A DNA stretch of 16,476 nucleotides from Ferruginibacter sp. (GCA_025357775.1 JANXOQ010000156.1:1-16476), one strand, 5' to 3'. Shown: positions 1 to 7,105, numbered from the stretch's first letter. Notes: generated from the letters alone by a model not told the origin. A program made the numbers and translations.

Positions 1-1
1 A

Positions 2-2131
2 ACAAATTCAAACGCAAATGCCACTTATTCATACAATGCAAATACTTTTTTTAACTATACTTTTTTGGGACCAATATTAGACTCCGTAAGAATGACTTTT
101 AAATTGAATCCAATATGTATTACCAATAATTTTTTTCCTAAAATCGGTTATAATATCAAAAAGGGAAGCTGTGGATCAGGTTATATTCAAACGCCGATTA
201 TAGATTTAAACAAAACCTCTATTGGTAGAACAAAATTGTATTTAAACAAAATATCAAACAAAATAGATAGTATAAGTTGTTACAATTTAGGTAACGCAGT
301 AAATTTAAATACTGATAATCTTTGCAGAATGGGAGGTTCTATTGCATTTCAAAGTTATTTAGACAACCCAAGCAACTTTAGCATTGTTAAATTAGGCGGT
401 TCAGGAACTTTAACAATCGATGCTGTATTTCCTCCAGGTTCGTTTACGCATAACTATGTCATAAAAAATAATTGGGATACTGTAACACCCAATACAATGC
501 ATACATTTGAAGTTACATATAACTCCAATGGTTGTTTTGCCACTTTTAAAGATACTGTTAAACTATTATTTAAATCTGTTGGGGTTAATATAAATGATAT
601 TAAATTTTCGGACTCTGCTTATAATAATAGCTCATTTAAAAGGTTTTGTACAAACACAAATTTTCCAATTGCATCTACAAAGTATAAATTTATAGAATCT
701 GGTATAATATCACCTCGTTTAAAATTTTATAGCTATTTTCAATCTATCCCTTCAAACTTATACCCTAGTCCTAGCATAACAAATCCTAGCAGTAAGGATA
801 CATTTAATATTTCCAATATATCGGAAGGTGGTTATTATAGAATATTAACTAATATAACAGATACAGTTACTGGATGTGTTAATTATCATATTACAAACTT
901 GATGTTTACAAAAAATATTAGTTTGCCAGTACTTAGAGACACTACAGTTTGTTTTTCAAGCATTGTCAGTAACGTTTTTATAATACCATATCCAAATGGT
1001 TCTTTTACTAATAATATAGCTGAGTACGATAGTCAAGTTATTGGTGGTACACCAGGGTATGGTCCTTATGCTACATTAGATTATGATCGTATTAGTCTCA
1101 GGTATTTTAGTGCTGGTGAATATGATATAAGGATTTTTCCACTAAGTATTTCTTGCACCGATGGCAGATCCGATACTTTTCATATTAGCATTTTATCAAG
1201 TGGTATACTAGGCAATGCAGGTACTGACCAAGAATTGTTGTGCAATGTAAATACCACAAATTTGGCTGGTTCTTTACCTGCTGCAACCGGCGGCACAGCT
1301 GGCTTTTGGAAATTTTTACCTGCTATATCTTCTAACGCTGGTGCACCAATTGTAATTGCCGATTCCACTAACAGAACAACAGGTATTAGTGGCTTATTAA
1401 ATCTCTCCACCTACTATTTTAGCTGGAATGTAAATGTTGGAAACACAGGCAATTATTGTGACTTAAAGCCAGATACAGTAAGGGTAATTTTTTCTGGCAT
1501 AGCACCCTCCAATAACCAAGCAGCCCAAATAGACTCCTTAGGCTTGTTGCCGCTAAACGGTATTTATAGTCTTACAAGTAATGCAGTTACACCTACTTTT
1601 AATGTGCAATGGAACAAAATAAGTGGTCCAGCAGGTGCAATAATAGTGAGCCCCAATAACCAAAACACCAATGTAACAGGTCTTACCAAAGCCAGCTATT
1701 CATTTGAGCTAGTTGTAAACAATGCATGTGGTACATTTAAGGATACTGTAAACCTAGTATTTGCCCCACATATATGGTCAGGTATAAATAGCACAGACTG
1801 GAATACCGCAAGCAATTGGAATGTAAAAAATGTGCCAATAAGCATAGACAGTGCCCTAGTGCCAGCAGGTACTTTATATAACGCTACCACCACCAATGCC
1901 CATGCCCTGAAAGCGCTTACGCTAAATACAGGTGCTACCATTGTGCTCAATGGCAACCTAAGCTTAAATGGCAATAGCATTATAAATGGAACTGTTTTAG
2001 GACCTGCAACCTGTATTTTTAATGGTACAATACCACAAACATTAACTGGCAACGGCACTATAGATAAAGCTGTTATAAGCACAGGCAGTAATGTAATTGT
2101 AAATACAGGTAGTAATATTAAAATTAGATAA
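2..2131 (+). CDS. Large secreted Ig/PKD-like repeat protein, 5' end outside window
   Basis: The reading frame is open from base 2, so the gene starts upstream; a TTG at 65 is internal. About 710 residues are visible. They consist of beta-rich repeats typical of secreted Bacteroidota proteins: recurring 'FKDTVKLLF'/'FKDTVNLVF' strands that end PKD-like domains, paired cysteines, and a 'WNKISGPAGA' PKD-like segment followed by 'NTNVTGL'. A 'STDWNTASNW' motif follows, then short N- and G-rich beta-repeats at the C-terminus. Such proteins are usually exported and act as adhesins or cell-surface structures. No C-terminal type IX sorting domain is visible: the protein stops inside the beta-repeat part at 'SNIKIR'. 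Base composition changes near 1200, from very AT-rich to clearly richer in G and C. This fits a mosaic or truncated gene. Substrate and exact role are unknown. Confidence 0.8.
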   Translation, partial: TNSNANATYSYNANTFFNYTFLGPILDSVRMTFKLNPICITNNFFPKIGYNIKKGSCGSGYIQTPIIDLNKTSIGRTKLYLNKISNKIDSISCYNLGNAVNLNTDNLCRMGGSIAFQSYLDNPSNFSIVKLGGSGTLTIDAVFPPGSFTHNYVIKNNWDTVTPNTMHTFEVTYNSNGCFATFKDTVKLLFKSVGVNINDIKFSDSAYNNSSFKRFCTNTNFPIASTKYKFIESGIISPRLKFYSYFQSIPSNLYPSPSITNPSSKDTFNISNISEGGYYRILTNITDTVTGCVNYHITNLMFTKNISLPVLRDTTVCFSSIVSNVFIIPYPNGSFTNNIAEYDSQVIGGTPGYGPYATLDYDRISLRYFSAGEYDIRIFPLSISCTDGRSDTFHISILSSGILGNAGTDQELLCNVNTTNLAGSLPAATGGTAGFWKFLPAISSNAGAPIVIADSTNRTTGISGLLNLSTYYFSWNVNVGNTGNYCDLKPDTVRVIFSGIAPSNNQAAQIDSLGLLPLNGIYSLTSNAVTPTFNVQWNKISGPAGAIIVSPNNQNTNVTGLTKASYSFELVVNNACGTFKDTVNLVFAPHIWSGINSTDWNTASNWNVKNVPISIDSALVPAGTLYNATTTNAHALKALTLNTGATIVLNGNLSLNGNSIINGTVLGPATCIFNGTIPQTLTGNGTIDKAVISTGSNVIVNTGSNIKIR

Positions 2132-2281
2132 CTATATTTTTTATGAACACATTAAAAGCCTGCTTTGTAACAGAGGGTAATAAAAAGTCCCTTAAAATTA
2201 AAAAATCTTGGAGGTAAAATGGACGCTCTTAAAATAGTCTTTTTGAAAATGCTATCAATCACATAACCGAATACGTTAAGG

Positions 2282-2319
2282 AAAACAGGCTGTTTCCAAA
2301 ATTGAAAATAGCCTGTTTT
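2282..2319. terminator. Bidirectional hairpin after surface-protein gene
   Basis: The arms AAAACAGGCT (2282-2291) and AGCCTGTTTT (2310-2319) pair perfectly. An inner TTTC/GAAA pairing extends the hairpin. The T-rich edges make it plausible as a rho-independent terminator for the plus strand, 150 bases after the stop at 2131. The distance is longer than usual. Confidence 0.55.
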
Positions 2320-2523
2320 TAAAAGCTATAAGTTTTTCAATGCCCTCTTTATTGTAGCAGGCTTTTTTTGTTAGAAACCCTCATACAATAAGTTCATATT
2401 ACAAAAAAATAAAAAAATCCAAAAGTGTGAGTAAGCAATAAATATTGATTTGAGTACTCAAAATAGTTATTCGAAATTATTTAAGCAAATTAGTAAAAAA
2501 TCATAATAATATTTTTTTGTAAT

Positions 2524-2557
2524 AAAAACCGCTATAATTTTCATCTTATAACGTTTT
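2524..2557 (-). terminator. Likely terminator of accC
   Basis: CGCTATAA (2530-2537) pairs with TTATAACG (2546-2553) with one mismatch. A4/T4 pairing outside a one-base bulge extends it. Read on the minus strand, the hairpin is followed by GGTTTTTATT. It lies 16 bases past the accC stop codon. Confidence 0.5.
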
Positions 2558-2573
2558 CTTTTTATTATTCTAA

Positions 2574-3911
2574 TTAACTCATTGTAAAACTTTCCAAAAA
2601 CTTAGTAGTAAAATTTCCACTTTTAAAATCTTCGTTTTGCATAAGCTGTAGGTGAAAAGGTATTGTAGTTTTTACACCTTCTATAACATATTCACTCAAA
2701 GCTCTGTACATAGTATTTATTGCTTCATCACGTGTTTGAGCTACGGTTATTAATTTTGCAATCATACTATCGTAGTACGGCGGTATTACATAGCCTGCAT
2801 ATACATGGCTATCTACACGTACACCATGCCCACCCGGTTGGTGTAGCACCGTTATTTTCCCTGGCGATGGCCTAAAATCATTATAAGGGTCTTCTGCATT
2901 TATTCTACACTCTATTGCATGCATTTGTGGGTAATAATTTTTGCCACTTACTTTTTCGCCTGCGGCTACTTTTATTTGCTCTTTTATTAAATCGTAATTA
3001 ATTACTTCTTCGGTTACGCAATGCTCTACTTGTATACGAGTATTCATTTCCATAAAGAAAAAATTACGATGTTTATCTACTAAAAACTCAATAGTACCAA
3101 CGCCTTCATAGTTTATACATTTTGCGGCTTTTACCGCAGCATCACCCATACGCTCTCGTAGCTCATCTGTCATAAATGGAGAAGGACTTTCTTCTACTAA
3201 TTTCTGATGACGACGTTGTATTGAGCAATCTCTTTCACTTAAATGACATGCATTGCCATATTGGTCACCTACTACTTGTATTTCTATATGGCGTGGTTCT
3301 TCAATATATTTTTCCATATACAACCCATCGTTTTTAAAAGACGCAGCTGCTTCTGTTTTTGCATTATCAAAGTTTTTTTCAATTTCACTTTCTTCCCATA
3401 CAAGGCGCATTCCTTTGCCTCCACCACCTGCAGTAGCTTTCATTATTACTGGGTATCCTATTTCTCTTGCGGCTTCTCTTGCATGTTCTGCATCTCTTAA
3501 TAATCCATCTACACCTGGCACTACAGGTACACCAGCGGCAATCATTGTTGCTTTTGCAGTTATCTTATCACCCATGGAATTTATCATCTCTGGTGTTGGT
3601 CCTATAAACTTAATACCATGGTCTGTACAAATTTTTGCAAACTTGCTATTTTCTGCTAAAAAACCATACCCGGGGTGCACGGCATCTGCATTTGTAATTT
3701 CACAAGCAGCAATAATATGAGGAATATTGAGATAGCTATCCATACTAGCAGGTTTGCCTATACAAACGGCTTCATCAGCGAATTTTACATGTAAGCTATC
3801 CTTATCTGCTGTAGAATAAACGGCTACTGTTTTTATACCCATTTCTCTACAGGTACGTATTACACGTAGTGCTATTTCACCACGATTTGCAATTAATATT
3901 TTCTTAAACAT
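2574..3911 (-). CDS. accC: Acetyl-CoA carboxylase, biotin carboxylase subunit
   Basis: AccC uses ATP and bicarbonate to carboxylate the biotin on the carrier protein AccB, the first half-reaction of acetyl-CoA carboxylase in fatty-acid synthesis. The 445 residues match the usual AccC length, and the start [14 protein letters not shown] is the family N-terminus. The ATP-grasp features are present: K116, K158, the glycine-rich loop GGGGKGMR (162-169), H208 and K237. Metal ligands are E275 and E288. The catalytic segment [10 protein letters not shown] contains R292 and E296, and R338 lies in ECRINAED. The short length excludes a fused pyruvate or propionyl-CoA carboxylase chain. It follows accB on the same strand, but 497 bp separate the two genes, far more than normal for this pair. 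A small minority of such proteins serve other biotin carboxylases; accB next door favours acetyl-CoA carboxylase. Confidence 0.95.
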   Translation of the reverse strand: MFKKILIANRGEIALRVIRTCREMGIKTVAVYSTADKDSLHVKFADEAVCIGKPASMDSYLNIPHIIAACEITNADAVHPGYGFLAENSKFAKICTDHGIKFIGPTPEMINSMGDKITAKATMIAAGVPVVPGVDGLLRDAEHAREAAREIGYPVIMKATAGGGGKGMRLVWEESEIEKNFDNAKTEAAASFKNDGLYMEKYIEEPRHIEIQVVGDQYGNACHLSERDCSIQRRHQKLVEESPSPFMTDELRERMGDAAVKAAKCINYEGVGTIEFLVDKHRNFFFMEMNTRIQVEHCVTEEVINYDLIKEQIKVAAGEKVSGKNYYPQMHAIECRINAEDPYNDFRPSPGKITVLHQPGGHGVRVDSHVYAGYVIPPYYDSMIAKLITVAQTRDEAINTMYRALSEYVIEGVKTTIPFHLQLMQNEDFKSGNFTTKFLESFTMS

Positions 3912-3915
3912 AGTT

Positions 3916-4013
3916 GTTAATTAGCTGATGTGCTAATGTGCTGATGTGCTAATGACGTCAACTCATTGTTTTGTTATAAAATGTAATGAGCAAATTAGCT
4001 AATGTGCTAATTA
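3916..4013 (+). repeat. Array of 8-bp units, consensus GCTRATGT, left side
   Basis: Five back-to-back 8-bp units run through 3916-3955, matching GCTRATGT with end variants such as GCTAATTA. After a 34-bp gap, three more units follow at 3990-4013 in the same orientation. The first five form one arm of the inverted repeat around the accB-accC gap. Confidence 0.8.
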
Positions 4014-4110
4014 TTTTAATTTGAAAGTTTGTAATTTATTTTAACCCTTTACTAATTTTTTAGTTGAATTATTTTTTCAGGTTTAGACTAATTATTTTAA
4101 TTAACTAATT

Positions 4111-4293
4111 CTAAAAAACAAAATAACTAAGTAAAAAACTAATTGGAGTTTTCCTCTTTGCTGTTCCTAAAATTGAATTTAAAATTTTCTGTATTTCAGT
4201 AAGTTTATTTTGAAGATGGTTACAAATTACAATCAAAGAAAATTGAATAGTATTTTTCAAGATAGGGTTTTTATCAATTAACTCTTTTTGCAT
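4111..4293 (-). pseudogene. Possible remnant of a four-helix-bundle (23S IVS-type) protein gene
   Basis: A 60-codon frame lies inside the inverted-repeat element. It begins MQKELIDKNPILKNTIQFSL and continues IVICNHLQNK. Its spacing of charged and hydrophobic residues resembles the first helix of the small four-helix-bundle proteins related to the 23S rRNA intervening-sequence protein, followed by a poorly preserved stretch where those proteins normally have an RSGTSIGAN-like motif. Full members are about 115-130 residues, so this would be a truncated remnant. The resemblance is by eye only; the alternative is a chance frame in AT-rich DNA. Confidence 0.3.
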
Positions 4294-4365
4294 AAAACAG
4301 CTTTAAATAAAATTACACGAATAGATCTTTAACTTTTAAAAAATAAAAAAATACACCTCGAATTA

Positions 4366-4411
4366 TCATTAGCAAATCAGCACATTAGCACATTAGCTAA
4401 TTAGCTAATTA
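4366..4411 (-). repeat. Array of 8-bp units, right side, inverted orientation
   Basis: Five contiguous 8-bp units (4366-4405) read GCTRATKW on the minus strand. A sixth partial unit runs into the accB stop codon at 4409-4411. They form the right arm of the inverted repeat. The accB stop therefore lies at the repeat edge, so the insertion may have defined the present AccB terminus. Confidence 0.8.
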
Positions 4412-4897
4412 CATCGGTTCTACCAAAAACAATGGCTGATCAAACTCTACAGGGCTAGCATCATCTACCAATACTTTTACAACAGTTCCTTTAACTTCAC
4501 TTTCTATTTCGTTAAACAATTTCATTGCTTCTATTATACAAACTACTTTACCAATTGTTACATCATCGCCTACGTTCACAAACAATGGCTTATCTGGCCC
4601 AGCAGAGCGATAAAAAGTACCTATCATAGGACTTTTTATAGTAATGAGGTTGTCTGATTTAGGTGATGCTGCTATAGGTGCAGTACTTGCTAAGGCTTGT
4701 GATGGTGCAGTTTGAGCAGGCAAAGGCATTGATGGTGGAACATTGTAGCTAGGTACAGCTGCTTGTGTGTAGATTTTTTGCGAAGGATCTTTTTTTTGCT
4801 TGATGGTTATTTTTGTACCATCTTCTTCAATTGTTATTTCTCCTATTGAAGTTTTGTTTATTAGCTTTACTAGCTCTTGTATTTGCTTAATGTCCAT
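4409..4897 (-). CDS. accB: Biotin carboxyl carrier protein of acetyl-CoA carboxylase
   Basis: AccB carries the covalently bound biotin that is carboxylated by AccC and then passed to the carboxyltransferase. The 162 residues have the standard layout: an N-terminal helix-strand segment (1-35), a flexible Ala/Pro-rich linker (about 38-82), and a C-terminal biotinyl domain (83-162). The biotinylation motif is EAMKLFNEIE with biotinyl-lysine K126. The 'thumb' insertion typical of acetyl-CoA carboxylase carriers is present (SPMIGTFYRSAGPDKP, about 89-104). The start MDIKQIQEL is the usual family start. It lies between efp and accC on the same strand, a common bacterial order. Its stop codon touches the repeat array that fills the gap to accC. 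Confidence 0.95.
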   Translation of the reverse strand: MDIKQIQELVKLINKTSIGEITIEEDGTKITIKQKKDPSQKIYTQAAVPSYNVPPSMPLPAQTAPSQALASTAPIAASPKSDNLITIKSPMIGTFYRSAGPDKPLFVNVGDDVTIGKVVCIIEAMKLFNEIESEVKGTVVKVLVDDASPVEFDQPLFLVEPM

Positions 4898-5051
4898 ATG
4901 AAATAGTTAAATGGTATGCAATATTATTAGGAATGCTAAGGTAGGGATTTGAAAAATTAAAAAACAAACTAATATTTTGTAAAAATTGCTTAAATGTGAT
5001 TTTTTGGACTCAAAATAGACCAAATCTGACTAAAAAAGGTCAAAATTTGGC

Positions 5052-5088
5052 AAAAAAATGGATAACAATTTTGGTTGTTATCCATTTT
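5052..5088 (-). terminator. Strong intrinsic terminator after efp
   Basis: A perfect 14-bp stem (5055-5068 with 5075-5088, core TGGATAACAA / TTGTTATCCA) has a 6-base loop. Read on the minus strand it is followed by a run of seven T. It starts 34 bases past the efp stop, so efp is probably mostly transcribed apart from accB-accC despite the conserved gene order. Confidence 0.85.
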
Positions 5089-5121
5089 ATTATATCATTT
5101 CCAAAATCTCTTATATAAAAT

Positions 5122-5688
5122 TTACGATTTTACTCTCTCCACATATTCACCAGTTTTAGCTAAAATACGTATCAATTCCCCTTCATTTACAAAAAGAGGA
5201 ACATTTACAATAGCACCAGTTTCTACTGTACATGGTTTTAATGTTTTTGTAGCAGTATCGCCTCTCATTCCAGGCTCACTATAAGTCACAAGCAATACAA
5301 TTTTATCTGGAAGTTCTACCGACATTGGTAAATCTGTATCCCCATTTATAGATACAGATACTTCTTGCCCATCTTTTAAAAATCTTGGGGCATCTACCAT
5401 AGTTTCAGGTACAGTAATTTGTTCAAACGTTTCTACATCCATAAAGCTATAGCCGGTATCATCTTTGTACAAATAAGTATATGGCTTTCTTTCTACACGT
5501 ACTGGGTAAATAGTTTCTCCAGAGTTCCAAGTTTGTTCAATTGTTCTACTATTATCTACTCCTTTTAGTTTTGCCCAAACTTTAGCCGCAGAACGAGCCG
5601 TTTTATTTTGCCCAAAATCTATTACGGAGTATAAACTACCATCAATTTTAATAATAAGTCCTGAACGTATATCTGTTGTAGTTGCCAT
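5122..5688 (-). CDS. efp: Elongation factor P with arginine-type (R32) activation loop
   Basis: EF-P binds between the ribosomal P and E sites and relieves stalling at polyproline stretches. The 188 residues show the three beta-barrel domains: the KOW-like N-domain (1-65), an OB domain with FMDVETFEQ, and a C-terminal OB domain with the signatures EPGMRGDTAT and TGEYVERVK. The loop that reaches the peptidyl-tRNA is unusual. In place of the common KPGKGxAF (modified lysine) it reads NKTARSAAKVW, with arginine at residue 32 (codon at 5593-5595). Its length and R32 line up with NKSGRNAA of Pseudomonas aeruginosa EF-P, which EarP rhamnosylates, and TAR-x-AA also resembles the EfpL/YeiP loop. The rest of the protein is ordinary EF-P, without the EfpL-type C-terminus. 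No earP-like gene is in this window. Position before accB-accC suggests this is the standard EF-P locus rather than an acquired paralogue. Confidence 0.93.
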   Translation of the reverse strand: MATTTDIRSGLIIKIDGSLYSVIDFGQNKTARSAAKVWAKLKGVDNSRTIEQTWNSGETIYPVRVERKPYTYLYKDDTGYSFMDVETFEQITVPETMVDAPRFLKDGQEVSVSINGDTDLPMSVELPDKIVLLVTYSEPGMRGDTATKTLKPCTVETGAIVNVPLFVNEGELIRILAKTGEYVERVKS

Positions 5689-5710
5689 TTTGTAAGTGTT
5701 TATTTGGCTG

Positions 5711-5718
5711 CAAAAGTA
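5711..5718 (-). promoter_or_regulatory. Candidate -7 element of the efp promoter
   Basis: On the minus strand this reads TACTTTTG, a full match to the Bacteroidota TAnnTTTG -7 element, 22 bases before the efp start codon. No clear -33 TTTG is seen at the usual distance. Confidence 0.45.
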
Positions 5719-5739
5719 GCGGAAAAATATTCAATCATA

Positions 5740-5747
5740 TATATTTG
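5740..5747 (+). promoter_or_regulatory. Candidate -7 element for the gene at 5763
   Basis: TATATTTG matches TAnnTTTG and lies 15 bases before the ATG at 5763. It supports that start over an in-frame ATG at 5682, which would lie upstream of the promoter and overlap efp. The -33 part is not evident. Confidence 0.45.
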
Positions 5748-5762
5748 CGTAAAAACATTTTT

Positions 5763-6308
5763 ATGAATCAACTCACATTAGGCATTGGCACTCGTTTACA
5801 ACATACTTTACATGGCCAAGGTGTTATTGTAGGCATAAAATATGCTACTTATATTATTTCATTTATAAATGTTGGTATAAAAGAAATAGATAAAGCAGAT
5901 AAAAATTTAGAAGAAATAATACCAGAAAATGTGAGTGAAGAAATAGAAACTAATAATGAAGTAGAAAAATCATTGTTGAAAATATTAAAAATGTGGGGTG
6001 GGATAAATGAAGTAGTACCGCTTGGTGATAAATGGATTGGAGGAACTTTACTTTTGCAAACTGCAGATAAAACTTTAAAGCCAAAAGAAATTAGTATTGA
6101 TGATTTTTTTCATAAAATAGTATTATTAAGAGACAGGCTTCGTGTGCTAGAACAAAATATAAATAGCCATAAAAAACTTACCGAAGAAGAAAAAGTAAAC
6201 ATACAACAATACATAACTCGATGCTATGGCTCATTAACTACTTTTAATGTATTGTTTAAAAATAAAGAGCAATATTTTGTTGGAGATAAGAGCGGAAAGT
6301 CTGAATAG
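5763..6308 (+). CDS. Conserved Bacteroidota protein with Tudor/KOW-like N-terminus, function unknown
   Basis: I know similar sequences only as uncharacterised Bacteroidota proteins. It is 181 residues long and has no signal peptide or membrane segment, so it is probably cytoplasmic. Residues 7-45 (GIGTRLQHTLHGQGVIVGI followed by short strands) resemble the small Tudor/KOW-like barrel at the C-terminus of UvrD/PcrA helicases, which binds RNA polymerase. After an acidic linker (about 46-70), residues 70-175 form a mixed domain with the distinctive stretches LGDKWIGGTLLLQ, FFHKIVLLRDRLRVLEQ and QQYITRCYGSLTTFNVLFK. The second of these is strongly helical. The ATG at 5763 was chosen because it follows a TATATTTG -7 element and begins just before the domain; the earlier in-frame ATG adds a cysteine-rich extension that overlaps efp. 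It is divergent from efp. The Tudor-like assignment is inference. Confidence 0.75.
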   Translation: MNQLTLGIGTRLQHTLHGQGVIVGIKYATYIISFINVGIKEIDKADKNLEEIIPENVSEEIETNNEVEKSLLKILKMWGGINEVVPLGDKWIGGTLLLQTADKTLKPKEISIDDFFHKIVLLRDRLRVLEQNINSHKKLTEEEKVNIQQYITRCYGSLTTFNVLFKNKEQYFVGDKSGKSE

Positions 6309-6629
6309 GATTTATGGTTATTTCTCCAACTTCCCCACCCTTACTTGTTAGGTTTTAAACCTGCATCAAGAACAATTAAAACAACTTATCGTCAATAACA
6401 TTTATATAATTATCGATAATAAACTGTTACAAAATGATAATTATGTAAAGTTCAATAAAAGTGTAAATATTTAATGTACTTTTTTTATAACCAAATATCA
6501 ATGTTTCGTCAAAAAAATATACAATTTTATGTGTAAGCTTATTTTAGAATAAGACACGCTACTTTACTATAATAATCAAACAAAAACGAATCTAAAGCAT
6601 AAAGAAATTTTGATAAACAATGTAGGATT
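6309..6629. other. AT-rich convergent spacer, 321 bp
   Basis: No gene seen. It holds a short inverted repeat AGGTTT-T-AAACCT near 6350-6362, a weak terminator candidate for the gene ending at 6308. It also holds a perfect 12-bp palindrome ATTATCGATAAT (6409-6420) of unknown role. The neighbouring genes converge, so no promoter is needed here. Confidence 0.5.
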
Positions 6630-7031
6630 TTACCCCAAAATCTCCTCCCCCACTTTATACTTTTTTGCCACAACCAAATAATACCAAGCCAATATTGCAA
6701 TGCCAATTGTAAAAGGGATTATTGCTAAATGTTTATAGGTATAGGTATAAAAAATCTTTTTTGTATCAAAACATAAAAACTCACTTATCATCCAATAAGA
6801 GTTGGCAGTTATCCAAATACTAATAGCCAAATTGTGGCAAGTTTCACTTATAAAGTGCCTATTTCGCCAGCTAATTACAATTGAAATGGCAAGGGTTGGT
6901 ACTATCATTAATATGCCAAGTGGCTTCCAAACCATGCACCAGCTTATATCTTTTAAGAGCCAAAATACAATATGCAAATTTTCCATTTTACGATACTTAG
7001 CTGGTATGCTATAAAACTCAGGTTTTTCCAT
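6630..7031 (-). CDS. Small integral membrane protein, conserved in Bacteroidota, unknown function
   Basis: The product has 133 residues with four hydrophobic segments at about 18-33, 36-55, 65-86 and 100-121. It has a short charged N-terminus (MEKPEFYSIPAKYRKMENLH) and a charged C-terminal tail. Aromatic and polar residues recur in the segments (WLLKDISWCMVWK, SIWITANSYWMISEF), including Trp and Asn in membrane positions, suggesting a conserved functional core rather than a simple anchor. It has no enzyme motif that I recognise. I recall similar proteins only as hypothetical membrane proteins of Bacteroidota. The ATG at 7031 follows a short spacer shared with the divergent E1 gene. There is no operon partner on its strand. 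Confidence 0.75.
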   Translation of the reverse strand: MEKPEFYSIPAKYRKMENLHIVFWLLKDISWCMVWKPLGILMIVPTLAISIVISWRNRHFISETCHNLAISIWITANSYWMISEFLCFDTKKIFYTYTYKHLAIIPFTIGIAILAWYYLVVAKKYKVGEEILG

Positions 7032-7097
7032 TCAGTTTATTTTATGATATAAAAGAGGCTAAAAATAGAAAAAAAATAATAATCTTTTGCAGTCACT

Positions 7098-7105
7098 TAA
7101 ATTTG
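7098..7105 (+). promoter_or_regulatory. Candidate -7 element for the E1 gene
   Basis: TAAATTTG is a full match to TAnnTTTG in the 71-bp divergent spacer. It overlaps the TTG at 7103 that is the first possible start of the E1 frame. If the promoter is real, translation must begin further downstream. Confidence 0.35.

Larger units (their letters stand above)
2132..2573. other. Convergent spacer, 442 bp, with a degenerate ORF-like stretch
   Basis: This spacer lies between the 3' ends of the surface-protein gene and accC. From 2143 to 2322 one plus-strand frame reads as plausible protein (MNTLKACFVTEGNKKSLK, later FENAINHITEYVKENR) but holds in-frame stops at 2215 and 2230. It could be a decayed gene or chance. 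A GGAGG followed by ATG at 2219 opens only a 15-codon frame. Two hairpins are listed separately. The rest is AT-rich, with no other gene seen. Confidence 0.5.
3916..4405. mobile_element. Putative inserted element bounded by a 40-bp inverted repeat
   Basis: The 40 bases at 3916-3955 and the reverse complement of 4366-4405 match at 37 of 40 positions. Together they bound 490 bp that fill almost the whole accB-accC gap. One edge lies a few bases upstream of the accC start codon; the other reaches the accB stop codon. Inside are a third short array and a small possible gene remnant at 4111-4293. No transposase and no clear target duplication are visible, so if mobile it would be non-autonomous. 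An accB-accC transcript would carry the repeats as a long closing stem. Whether this is a MITE-like element, an intervening-sequence-like element or a locally grown repeat cannot be decided here. Confidence 0.45.

Noticed and set aside
65..67. TTG as the start of the first gene
   Set aside because: The same frame is open back to base 2 with no stop, and the upstream residues look like the same protein, so the true start lies outside the window.
2219..2266. 15-codon ORF with strong GGAGG ribosome site
   Set aside because: Bacteroidota rarely depend on strong Shine-Dalgarno sites, the peptide has no recognisable character, and the match is likely chance.
3253..3720. Long plus-strand open frame opposite accC
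   Set aside because: It is the complement of a strongly conserved biotin carboxylase and its product resembles nothing; a coding-strand shadow.
3916..4405. CRISPR array
   Set aside because: The units are only 8 bp and contiguous, without unique spacers, and no cas genes are nearby.
5682..5762. Upstream ATG at 5682 for the gene at 5763
   Set aside because: It would overlap the efp start, add a cysteine-rich extension unlike the rest, and lie upstream of the TATATTTG promoter element.
6409..6420. ATTATCGATAAT palindrome as an operator
   Set aside because: It lies between convergent genes, away from any start codon, and short AT-rich palindromes are expected by chance here.
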